Assembly: GCF_019802255.1 (NCBI RefSeq)
Contig: NZ_JAHYSS010000008.1
Location: forward strand, 147,729-211,728
Reading direction: 5' to 3'
DNA length: 64,000 nt
Source of the DNA: Pedobacter polysacchareus
GTDB lineage: Bacteria; Bacteroidota; Bacteroidia; Sphingobacteriales; Sphingobacteriaceae
Under the pieces are notes generated by a model. That model saw only the letters and a list, made by a program, of their open reading frames with translations, searched no databases and was not told the origin of the DNA. A program made the translations under genes and the position numbers. Numbering within the stretch: the stretch's first letter is position 1; each line of letters starts with the position of its first letter. Below, piece by piece: positions 9,407 to 17,537 of the stretch.

Positions 9407-11914
9407 ATGAATATTATTAAATACAGTAAATATCTATTGCTCGGTCTTTTTCTGAGCAGTTCTATGGTGACGCTTGCACAAAAGAGCAAACGTTCAAAAC
9501 AGGCTAAAAATGCAGTTGCGGATACCACCAAAAAAGCAGCAGACAAACCGAAAATAGATCCTAATAAGAAGATCAAACCTTACGAATCAATCATTAACAA
9601 AAACTTTAAAACGCAGAAGGGTTTGTTTGGTGTACACCGTTATAGAGATACCGTTTATTTTGAAATTGCAGATAGCCTGTTGAAAAGAGATGTGATGGTC
9701 ATTAACAGTCTATCGAAAGCCCCTGGTGGTTATGGCATGTATGCAGGGGAACAGCTGGACGAAAAAACCATTCAGTTTGAAAAAGGAGCAGATTCGTCTA
9801 TACGCATTCGCTATAACATCCTAATCAGTGAGGCTGATCCAAATAGCGCTATCAATAAAGCCGTTTTGCGATCCAGTTTAAACCCATTGGTAGCTAGTTT
9901 TCCAATTGTTGCGTATTCCAAAGATTCGAGCAGCTGCATTATAGATGTTTCCAAGTTTTTAATGGATGTCAATTTTATCAATAGCATCAATCCTGGTGTG
10001 AGTCTGGAAGGAAATCTGACTTCCTCTTTCATGAAAAATGTAACCATTGAGTCTATTCGCGCCTATCCAATTAATGTGGAAATTGCGATTAGCAAAACAA
10101 TGATGTCCAAGGCGAATCTCGTTAATCCTAATCCCTCACCAGTGAGTTTGGAGACCAATACTTCTTTTGTTTTGCTTCCTAAAATACCGATGCAAAGAAG
10201 GTTTTTTGACAAAAGGGTAGGTTATTTTGGTTATGATTATAAACAATTTGATGATCATCAGCAGCGCGCAGAAGTTAAAAAATTTATCTCTCGCTGGAGA
10301 TTGGAGCCGAAGGATGCGGATGTAGAAAAATGGAAAAAAGGCGAATTGGTAGAGCCGAAAAAACCAATTGTGATTTATATTGATCCGGCTACGCCAAAAC
10401 AATGGGTACAGCCACTGATTGATGGGGTTTCTGATTGGCAGGTGGCATTTGAAAAAGCAGGTTTTAAAAATGCAATCATCGGAAAGCCATGGCCTGAAAA
10501 TGATACCACGATGCATATAGATGACATCAGGTATTCTATGATCAATTACTTTCCATCGGAAGTGGCCAATGCTTATGGGCCTCATATTGCCGATCCAAGG
10601 AGTGGAGAGATCATTCAAACACATATCGGATGGTACCATAACGTAATGGACTTGTTAAACAAATGGTACTTGATCCAAGCGGGTGCTACAGATCCGGAAG
10701 CCAGAAAAGGGAAGTTTGATGAGAAACTGATGGGTCAGCTGATCCGTTTTGTTTCCAGTCATGAGGTAGGGCATACTTTAGGGTTACGCCATAACTTTGG
10801 ATCCAGCAGTAAAACACCAGTTGATAGTTTAAGAAATCTGAATTATCTGAAAAAATACGGTCATACGGCCAGTATCATGGACTATGCACGTTTCAATTAT
10901 GTGGCTCAGCCAGAAGATCATATTCCGCAGAAATATTTGTTCCCAAGAATTGGTGATTATGACCAATGGGCGATAGAATGGGGTTATAAAAGCAGTCATG
11001 CTGCTACAGCCGAGGAAGATGAGAAAATTGTAAAGCAATGGATCGTAGACCGTGTGGGCAAAAACCCAAGGTTATGGTTCGGTGATGGGGAAACTAAGCG
11101 TGGGGACCCACGCGTGCAAACAGAGGACCTGGGTGATAATTCTATGAAAGCGAGCAGCTATGGAATTAAGAACCTGAAACGCATCCTTCCAAATTTAAAA
11201 ACATGGACTTATGAAAAAGGTGGTTTATATGGGAACACGGAAAGAACGCATTCTGATTTACTGAAGCAATATTACAGATACCTGAACCATGTATTGAGCA
11301 ATGTTGGCGGTATTTACAGAACGTATAGTAGTGAAGATGAAAAACTTCCTGTGTATTCGGCTACGCCTAGAAAATTACAGCTAGAAGCCATTCAGTTTTT
11401 TGATAAAGAGTTGTTTACTACTCCGACTTGGTTGCTGAATGCTAATATTCAGGACAGTGATATGGATCCTACATTTGATCCGAAACAAAATCCTACAGGT
11501 TCAAACTTTGTGGAAGATATGCAGATTAAAACGCTGAATACATTGCTGGACATTTCGGTATTGCATCAGATTCTAGCCAATAATTTACGTTTTGGAAAAG
11601 GGACTTATACCGTAGTGGAACACTTAAATGGCGTACACAACAGCATTTGGAAAGAGCTAAAATCGCCATCTGTAAAAATGGATAGCTACCGGAGAAACTT
11701 ACAGAAGAGTTATGTTGGTTCATTGTTGGAAGTTGTTATTTCTAAAGTACCTGGAACTACAGAAACAGATGTTTATTCTCTTGTGAAAGCCGAATTAAAA
11801 GCACTGCAATCCAGTCTTAAACAGGCCATTCCTAAAACTCATGATTCCTTAAATAAATATCATTTAACGGACTTAGAGAATAGAATCTCTAAAGTTCTAA
11901 ATTCAAAAAGTTAA
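9407..11914 (+). CDS. Secreted zinc-dependent metalloprotease (DUF5117/DUF5118 type)
   Basis: 835-aa protein with a signal peptide (YLLLGLFLSSSMVTLAQ) and a low-complexity Lys/Ala linker. The catalytic site is HEVGHTLGLRHN, with zinc ligands H452, H456 and H462 and catalytic E453, followed by the Met-turn SIMDYARFNY. Flanking segments match the DUF5118 (N-terminal) and DUF5117 pattern of Bacteroidota zinc-dependent metalloproteases, such as PKQWVQPLIDGVSDWQVAFEKAGF. As the last gene of the sigma/FecR/SusCD operon it suggests that imported material is a peptide or a protein-derived ligand. A 3' hairpin with a T-run at 11933 closes the operon. Confidence 0.92.
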   Translation: MNIIKYSKYLLLGLFLSSSMVTLAQKSKRSKQAKNAVADTTKKAADKPKIDPNKKIKPYESIINKNFKTQKGLFGVHRYRDTVYFEIADSLLKRDVMVINSLSKAPGGYGMYAGEQLDEKTIQFEKGADSSIRIRYNILISEADPNSAINKAVLRSSLNPLVASFPIVAYSKDSSSCIIDVSKFLMDVNFINSINPGVSLEGNLTSSFMKNVTIESIRAYPINVEIAISKTMMSKANLVNPNPSPVSLETNTSFVLLPKIPMQRRFFDKRVGYFGYDYKQFDDHQQRAEVKKFISRWRLEPKDADVEKWKKGELVEPKKPIVIYIDPATPKQWVQPLIDGVSDWQVAFEKAGFKNAIIGKPWPENDTTMHIDDIRYSMINYFPSEVANAYGPHIADPRSGEIIQTHIGWYHNVMDLLNKWYLIQAGATDPEARKGKFDEKLMGQLIRFVSSHEVGHTLGLRHNFGSSSKTPVDSLRNLNYLKKYGHTASIMDYARFNYVAQPEDHIPQKYLFPRIGDYDQWAIEWGYKSSHAATAEEDEKIVKQWIVDRVGKNPRLWFGDGETKRGDPRVQTEDLGDNSMKASSYGIKNLKRILPNLKTWTYEKGGLYGNTERTHSDLLKQYYRYLNHVLSNVGGIYRTYSSEDEKLPVYSATPRKLQLEAIQFFDKELFTTPTWLLNANIQDSDMDPTFDPKQNPTGSNFVEDMQIKTLNTLLDISVLHQILANNLRFGKGTYTVVEHLNGVHNSIWKELKSPSVKMDSYRRNLQKSYVGSLLEVVISKVPGTTETDVYSLVKAELKALQSSLKQAIPKTHDSLNKYHLTDLENRISKVLNSKS

Positions 11915-11932
11915 GTCTTAAATTCAATATGG

Positions 11933-11967
11933 ACAGCCTCTGGTTTAATACCGGAGGCTGTTTTTTT
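11933..11967 (+). terminator. Rho-independent terminator of the first SusCD operon
   Basis: ACAGCCTCTGG pairs with CCGGAGGCTGT (one G-T pair) across a 7-nt loop and runs straight into seven Ts. It lies 18 bp after the metalloprotease stop. Confidence 0.9.
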
Positions 11968-11996
11968 CTTCCCATTTCTTTCATTTTTTCTTTATA

Positions 11997-14207
11997 ATGT
12001 TTCACAAGAAGATGTTGCTGCTTGCAGGCTTTGTATTGTCTGTTTTTTTTAGTTCCGGACAAACGGTATTGTCAGGGAAAGTCCAGTCTGCAGAGGGTTT
12101 GCCAATGCCAGGGGTGAGTATGAGGGTGTTGAATTTCGGAACCGGTCTTATTCCGACTCCCGTTCCGGGTTTAGGTACGATCACGGATGCCAATGGGCAG
12201 TTTAAGTTAAAGACGAATATTTCTGGTCATTACCTGCTGCGGGTTTCTGCGGTTGGTTATCTGGCCGACAGTTTGCGGGTTTTGATTAAAGGAGATAGCT
12301 TGCAGGCCAACTTTACACTCCATGAGAATAACCAGAACCTGGCTGGAATTCAGATTTTGAATACAAGAAATCTGACGGAGGTTAACCGGGATTACACGCT
12401 TGGCTCGATTGCGATGGTACTGACTGCTGGTGCGGCGGCTGATGTAACTGCGGCACTGCAAACCTATCCAGGTGCTGCTCCTGCAGGAAATGAGACGGGT
12501 TTTTTTGTGCGTGGTGGTACAGCCGCGGAAACGACCGTATTATTTGATGGCATGCTGGTGAAGAATGCTTTTGGTAGTCGGCTGCCAGATCTTGCCAATA
12601 GAAGCAGGTTTTCGGCATTCCTATTTGACAAAACGACTTTCAGCACCAATGGGTATAGCGCAGTTGCGGGACAAGCCTTATCTTCTGTTTTAACGATGGA
12701 CACCAGAGGAGTGGCGACGAAATCTTCCACAGAATTTTCTGTGGTTGACCTGGGGCTTGGTGCCGCGCATACCCATCGCTTTAAGAACAGCTCTTTAATG
12801 CTGGGTGGAAATTATTATAACTTTTCACCGTATCATAAAATCGTACCGCAATACACGGAATGGAAAAAAGATCCTGAGCAAAAGCAATTGTCGCTGCATT
12901 ATAAATACAAAACCTCGGAAACAGGCATGTTCAAGGTGTTTGCCGATTACAGCGATACCCAGCTTTCATTTTATATCAATAATCCAAACTATCCGGCAAA
13001 AGACCTGCTGTACAACAGGAATAAAAATGTGTATGTCAATGCAAATTACCAGGATTTTATCACTGGGGATTGGAAGTTGTTTGCTGGAGTATCTTATAAT
13101 AAAACCCTGGAGTCAGGTCAAGTAACTATAGGGGAATCAGGGCCGGGAAATGCTGCTGCGTATTTTCAAAATGATGAAGTCTGGCATCAAAAAGTGTTTC
13201 TTAGTCGGAAGTTCAGGGGAAACTCACTGCTCAATATTGGGGCTGAATTGTTTGAAAATAAGAGGTCGGAGGGCTATGCAGGTATGTCTAGAAAATACAG
13301 CGATGTACTCGCTGCGGGTTTTGCAGAATCGGAACTCTATTTTACGGATCAGCTTAACTTAAAATCAGGTTTGAGAATGGAGTCTTCGGCTTACCTTCAT
13401 CAACTGAATCTGGCACCCCGTACCGCGTTATATTATCAGCTTGATCCCAGTCATAAATTAGTTGCTTCTTATGGCTGGTATTACCAAAAACCAGACGACA
13501 GTTTTCTAACACAGACTGCTGCGCTGGACTACGAGAAATCCATTCAATACGCGTTGGAATATGAATTAAAAGTGCTTTTTAGGGTGTTGAGGCTGTCGGT
13601 TTACCAAAAAGATTATCAGGATCTTGTGAAGATTAAAACTCCGGTTTTTTCAGGGTTTCAGGCTTATGGGCCACCTTTGAAAATTGAAGCATTTAATAAT
13701 AATGGGAAAGGTTATTCGAGAGGTTTTGATGTTTTTTGGAAAGACAAACAAAGCATTGATTTAACGGAGTATTATGTTTCTTATTCCTATTTGGATACCA
13801 AGAGAAATTATATTGATTTTGAGCGTTCGGCCAGGCCAACTTTCGCTCCTAAGCATACCTTTAATCTAGTGGTTATGAGGAGCATCTCAAATGTTCATTG
13901 GCAGTTTTCAGGAACCTATACTTTTAGTACGGGCAGGAGTTATTATAATCCCTTAAACCCAGTTTTTATGAGTGACAGAACGCAGAATAACCACAATATC
14001 AGTTTGGGGATTACCCATTTACCAAACTGGCTTAAAGGTTTTTCTGCATTTAATCTTAACCTGAATAATGCATTCGGATTTAAGAATTTGTATGGATATC
14101 GGTATGCCTATGATGGGAGCCGGAGGACTGCAATTTTGCCTCCAGCCAGGCGGAGTGTGTTGTTGAGCTTTTTAATGAATATAGATGGGGATGATTTTAA
14201 CCATTAA
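11997..14207 (+). CDS. TonB-dependent outer-membrane receptor (carboxypeptidase-regulatory-like N-domain)
   Basis: 736-aa receptor. Signal peptide at 1-22 (LLLAGFVLSVFFSSGQ), then a CarboxypepD_reg-like beta-sandwich (SGKVQSAEGLPMPGVSMRVL), and a plug domain at about 130-235 (VTAALQTYPGAAPAGNETGF, VRGGTAAETTVLFDGMLV). The rest is a beta-barrel of about 22 strands. It is shorter than SusC proteins and has no SusD partner, so it is a FhuA/BtuB-style receptor and not a Sus channel. Its end overlaps the stop of the convergent monooxygenase gene by 11 bp. The cargo is unknown. It could serve the iron/cobalamin importer at the window start, but that operon is 10 kb away, so this is only a guess. 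Confidence 0.88.
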   Translation: MFHKKMLLLAGFVLSVFFSSGQTVLSGKVQSAEGLPMPGVSMRVLNFGTGLIPTPVPGLGTITDANGQFKLKTNISGHYLLRVSAVGYLADSLRVLIKGDSLQANFTLHENNQNLAGIQILNTRNLTEVNRDYTLGSIAMVLTAGAAADVTAALQTYPGAAPAGNETGFFVRGGTAAETTVLFDGMLVKNAFGSRLPDLANRSRFSAFLFDKTTFSTNGYSAVAGQALSSVLTMDTRGVATKSSTEFSVVDLGLGAAHTHRFKNSSLMLGGNYYNFSPYHKIVPQYTEWKKDPEQKQLSLHYKYKTSETGMFKVFADYSDTQLSFYINNPNYPAKDLLYNRNKNVYVNANYQDFITGDWKLFAGVSYNKTLESGQVTIGESGPGNAAAYFQNDEVWHQKVFLSRKFRGNSLLNIGAELFENKRSEGYAGMSRKYSDVLAAGFAESELYFTDQLNLKSGLRMESSAYLHQLNLAPRTALYYQLDPSHKLVASYGWYYQKPDDSFLTQTAALDYEKSIQYALEYELKVLFRVLRLSVYQKDYQDLVKIKTPVFSGFQAYGPPLKIEAFNNNGKGYSRGFDVFWKDKQSIDLTEYYVSYSYLDTKRNYIDFERSARPTFAPKHTFNLVVMRSISNVHWQFSGTYTFSTGRSYYNPLNPVFMSDRTQNNHNISLGITHLPNWLKGFSAFNLNLNNAFGFKNLYGYRYAYDGSRRTAILPPARRSVLLSFLMNIDGDDFNH

Positions 14208-15354
14208 AAAAGCCCATCAAAAATTGCAGGTTATCCGCGGAATGCATCACTGCTGTATTCTGCAGCGTTTCTTCCGTGATTTCTACCATTCGTGCCCTCA
14301 TCTTGCCTTCAAAAGAAGCGATGGCTTGCTGGATCGTTTCAAATTGTCCGAGGCATAGTGCTTCATAAAGCTCCAAAGCATCAGCCAAAGCCTGATTAGC
14401 ACCTTCTCCTGCATAAGGCGGGATTCTGTGCGCTGCGTCTCCAATCATCGTCAGATTGTTCAGTGTATTCCAGTTTTGATCTGTCGAATAGTGATACATT
14501 GGTCTTGGCATGATCCATATTTCATCTGTAGCAAATAGAGACTGCCAATTGCTACTCCAGTCTGCAAACTCCTGCTGAAACCATAATGCCACCTGTGATT
14601 TCTCGCTAAAGTCGATGTTGGAATTGGCTAGCCAGTCTTCTGATACATTCAATCCGATGAGAAAACTGAGTGTACCATCTGCTTTGGGACCAAAGAAGAT
14701 CGTTTTACCATTTTCCAGCGCAAATAGTTTTCCTCCGCTGGCGAGTTGCCATAGCTGCGGGGCGTTCTTTTCAGCGTTATAAATATTGACCTCAATAGCG
14801 GTGACGCCCGAATATATGGCTGGAATATCCGTGAGGTATTTCCTGACCTTAGAATTGGCACCATCTGAGGCAATCACCAGGTCTGCATAGGCGCTGCTGC
14901 CATTGTCGAAGGACAATTCCCAGCCAGCTCCGGCAGGCTTCATCTCCTTGAATTTCGCATTCCAAACGATGTCATCTTCTTCCAGGGAGGCGATCAAGAG
15001 GTCGCGGAGCGGACCACGATCGATTTCCGGGCGGAAATGTTCATGGCCAAAGTTTTCATGAGTTGCTGCTGCATGGTCGTTTAATAAAACTTCCATCTGG
15101 CTGTTGATGATTTTCATTTTATCAGCTCCGGGACGGTAATGTTTTTTAAATTCTTCCAGCAATCCTGCAACTTCCAGTGCTTTCAGGCCAGTTCCTTCAT
15201 GAAGGTCTAAAGTAGAGCCCTGCTGACGGACATTTCGATCGGCATCTCTTTCATATACTTTGACATGGAGACCTTGTTGTATTAAAAGCCTGGCTAGTGT
15301 CAATCCACCGGGCCCTCCGCCAATAATGGCGATTTGTTTATCTTGTAATAACAT
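14197..15354 (-). CDS. FAD-dependent monooxygenase, TetX-like
   Basis: Flavoprotein hydroxylase of about 385 aa (the frame extends 16 codons upstream to 15402, but the ATG at 15354 starts right before the FAD fold). Visible are the Rossmann GxGxxG variant AIIGGGPGGLTLARLL, then YERDADRNVRQQGSTLDLHE, the DG motif VIASDGANSKVRKYL, and the second FAD motif GDAAHRIPPYAGEGANQALA. From memory of the family, these blocks follow Tet(X) closely (GGTLDLHKGSG, MIGDAAHLMPPFAGQGVN). Tet(X) hydroxylates tetracyclines, but chromosomal Bacteroidota carry many TetX-like enzymes without that activity, so resistance is not claimed. The divergent AraC gene is the likely regulator. Confidence 0.88.
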   Translation of the reverse strand: MLLQDKQIAIIGGGPGGLTLARLLIQQGLHVKVYERDADRNVRQQGSTLDLHEGTGLKALEVAGLLEEFKKHYRPGADKMKIINSQMEVLLNDHAAATHENFGHEHFRPEIDRGPLRDLLIASLEEDDIVWNAKFKEMKPAGAGWELSFDNGSSAYADLVIASDGANSKVRKYLTDIPAIYSGVTAIEVNIYNAEKNAPQLWQLASGGKLFALENGKTIFFGPKADGTLSFLIGLNVSEDWLANSNIDFSEKSQVALWFQQEFADWSSNWQSLFATDEIWIMPRPMYHYSTDQNWNTLNNLTMIGDAAHRIPPYAGEGANQALADALELYEALCLGQFETIQQAIASFEGKMRARMVEITEETLQNTAVMHSADNLQFLMGFFNG

Positions 15355-15375
15355 ATCTTTCTTATTTATGTTAAA

Positions 15376-15399
15376 CAAAATTACTACTATATTTATAGT
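15376..15399 (-). promoter_or_regulatory. Bacteroidota-type promoter box and palindrome upstream of the monooxygenase
   Basis: On the minus strand TAATTTTG (15376-15383) fits the phylum -7 consensus TAnnTTTG, 22 bp before the monooxygenase ATG. Just upstream is a palindrome ACTATA-TT-TATAGT (15386-15399), well placed as an operator in the 80-bp divergent gap with the AraC gene. Confidence 0.45.
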
Positions 15400-15434
15400 C
15401 AAAATAGCTCAATTTAATATAAAAACAGTCATAA

Positions 15435-16394
15435 ATGAAAGTATCGGTAGTAGATGAGAATGGCTCAGGGATCATGGCTGAGTTTGCAAAGGCGATAGGG
15501 GCAAGTGTTCGGGGTCGTTTTTTCTACATTCCAAAGGACAAGGGTGGAGGCTATCTGACAGGTTTCAACTGGGGAAGCGATCTGCGAATGATGGTTCGTA
15601 ACTATTACCTGAAAGAAGAAATATTGCTGGAAAGGACCAATTTACTGGCCGAAGGGCAGGACAATGTGATCTTTTTTCTTAGTGGGGTTTTTGCTCCAAT
15701 GCCTGCTGAAAAGGAAATTCCGTTAGAACAAGCCAGTGTATTTATTGGGATGCAGGCCGTATCATCTGTTATTTCTATGCCTTCTAATACTTATTTCAGC
15801 AGTGTAACGATTGCGGCCTCCCGGCATTACCTGCGGGAGTATTTCGGTGGAATAGATCACCCTGTGGTAGCCAGTATCCTGGAAGCCAAAAACAATTTTG
15901 TATTTGAAACCGGTATTACTGCTGAAATGATCCAGACAGCTGGCGAGATGGTGCGGCAAACCATCCCTGAAAGTCTGGAAATACATTATTATAAACTCAA
16001 GTGTGAAGAGCTGCTGTGCTATATTTTCGCCCAATTGCTGCAAAGAGAAGCCGTTGCCACGAGTGGGATGCATATAGAAGATATGAAGGCAATTTATACC
16101 ATCAAATTACGACTGCAGTCTGCCTTAAATCAAGCCCCAGATATTGCTTCATTGGCCAGGGCAGCCAGCATGAGTGAACCCAAGCTTCGAAAACTATTTA
16201 AACAGACCTTCGGGAAAGGCGTTTTTGAATATTATCAAAGCTCTAGAATGCAGGAAGCCGCAAGGTTGTTAAAAGAAAAAAGGCTGACGGTGTCGGAAGT
16301 AGGATACCAGCTGGGCTTTACCAATCTCAGTCATTTTTCGAGGGTTTTTGAACAGCATATCGGCATGAAGCCAAAGAAGTATTCTTCGGCTTAG
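15435..16394 (+). CDS. AraC-family transcriptional regulator
   Basis: 319-aa regulator. The C-terminal about 100 residues form the double helix-turn-helix (ASLARAASMSEPKLRKLFKQ, then VSEVGYQLGFTNLSHFSRVF and HIGMKPKKY). The N-terminal about 210 residues are a Bacteroidota-specific sensor region without a recognisable small-molecule domain. It is divergent from the TetX-like gene with an 80-bp shared promoter region, so it most likely controls that gene and itself. Start is the ATG at 15435. Confidence 0.9.
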   Translation: MKVSVVDENGSGIMAEFAKAIGASVRGRFFYIPKDKGGGYLTGFNWGSDLRMMVRNYYLKEEILLERTNLLAEGQDNVIFFLSGVFAPMPAEKEIPLEQASVFIGMQAVSSVISMPSNTYFSSVTIAASRHYLREYFGGIDHPVVASILEAKNNFVFETGITAEMIQTAGEMVRQTIPESLEIHYYKLKCEELLCYIFAQLLQREAVATSGMHIEDMKAIYTIKLRLQSALNQAPDIASLARAASMSEPKLRKLFKQTFGKGVFEYYQSSRMQEAARLLKEKRLTVSEVGYQLGFTNLSHFSRVFEQHIGMKPKKYSSA

Positions 16395-16460
16395 CAAGAG
16401 CTGAGATCATGTATCCTTAGGACATCATTTGTACAGTAAACGAGTTGCTGTATGTGCTAT

Positions 16461-17030
16461 TTAAGAGGATCTTTTCACGTAGTCAATGATGGCTTGCGGC
16501 ATTTGTTTAGGAGATAGGATTTCATCCACATATCCGGAGATAATAACACTAATGGGCATGCTGTCTTCAGCGGCAGATTCAGGGATCTGGGCAATTACAT
16601 AGCCGCCTGCTTCGGAAATCATTTGCACCCCTTTCGTGCCATCTTCACCCATTCCCGATAATATCACCGCAATTTTTTTAAATATGGTGTCTGTCGCCAA
16701 TGAATTGAAAAATATATCAATGGCCATGTTTACTTTTACAGATAGGTCTCGGGTAGTTAAAATCAGACTGCCATTATTGATAGACATGACTTTGTTTTCG
16801 GGCATCACATAGATGATATTGGGCTGTATTGGCATGTCGTTTTCTACTTCACACACCTCAAGACTGCTATGTCTTTGTATGATTTCGGTCAGCATACTTT
16901 TTTGATGCGGGTACAAATGTGTCGTAATCACATAAGAAACGGCATCAGGAAGTGTATGGTCGAAAAATTCAGCCAGAGCAGCGAGCCCGCCAGCTGATGC
17001 ACCTAAAGCGATAAGGTATTTATTCTTCAT
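16461..17030 (-). CDS. Stand-alone CheB methylesterase domain protein
   Basis: 189-aa protein consisting only of the CheB catalytic domain, which demethylates glutamate methyl esters on chemoreceptors in classical systems. The triad is complete: Ser12 in GASAGG, His38 in VITTHLYPHQ, and Asp130 in SGMGEDGTKG. The response-receiver domain of ordinary CheB is missing, and no chemotaxis gene is in the window. Such orphan CheB proteins are common in Bacteroidota, often near hybrid CheB/CheR-PAS kinases. The target here is unknown. Confidence 0.9.
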   Translation of the reverse strand: MKNKYLIALGASAGGLAALAEFFDHTLPDAVSYVITTHLYPHQKSMLTEIIQRHSSLEVCEVENDMPIQPNIIYVMPENKVMSINNGSLILTTRDLSVKVNMAIDIFFNSLATDTIFKKIAVILSGMGEDGTKGVQMISEAGGYVIAQIPESAAEDSMPISVIISGYVDEILSPKQMPQAIIDYVKRSS

Positions 17031-17537
17031 GAGGGGATTAGCGGTTTTTAGCTAATATGGTCAATTAATCCGGTTTCTCTTTTGTGATCGGTTCGGTAAT
17101 TTCAATTTTAATATTAGTATTTCTATTTCTCAGCGATCAATCTAAGTTCATACGCGATTTGCGCATCCCATTAGGTGGTGTTAGGAGCGCTATCTGAAAT
17201 AAAGTCTATTAATTTAGTAGTTTATTTTGGAGAAGTAAAAATATAGTCTTAGATTTATCCTATTAAATTAGTAGACTTTATAATTTGCAAGCATGAAACA
17301 CTCTTTACTATCCGCGGCTTTTGTGAAAAAAGCGAACCTTCATTCGGATCATTTCGGACACCTTTACAGCGCATCGTTTCCTCCTGTATGCAGCTGTTTT
17401 TTTTGTAATAGCATCGGCTATTAACATCTTTCAAAATCCCTTTCGGATTTAAACTAATACTCAATTAAAATTTTCTGAAGCCACCAATGGGGGGGGCTAA
17501 TGGAAATATTTTGTCTAAAATTTCCTAAACAACAACA
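17031..17537. other. 507-bp gap: twin palindromes, ORF remnant, G8 tract
   Basis: No confident gene. It holds two near-identical palindromic boxes (17201-17279, listed separately). A short ATG frame at 17293-17424 stays open for 43 codons. In the +1-shifted frame a stretch down to a TAA at about 17453 encodes a membrane-helix-like segment (FLLYAAVFFVIASAINIF). This looks like a decayed or frameshifted small membrane-protein gene, but it is too short to name. A run of eight Gs (17489-17496) lies 41 bp before the SusC start. Confidence 0.5.
17201..17279. promoter_or_regulatory. Pair of BlaI/MecI-like operator palindromes
   Basis: CTATTAATTTAGTAG (17206-17220) and CTATTAAATTAGTAG (17260-17274) differ at one base. 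Each is close to a perfect dyad CTAyTAAwTTArTAG. With flanks, AAAGTCTATTAATTTAGTAG and CTATTAAATTAGTAGACTTT also form a 20-bp inverted repeat with two G-T pairs. The dyad resembles operators of BlaI/MecI/CopY-family repressors. No such repressor gene is in the window. Confidence 0.5.

Noticed and set aside
10136..10639. 167-codon antisense frame inside the metalloprotease gene
   Set aside because: Shadow of a real gene: the opposite strand carries the conserved protease sequence.
17255..17464. 69-codon minus-strand frame in the gap before the second SusC gene
   Set aside because: Low-complexity translation, and it runs over one operator-like palindrome; no support as a gene.
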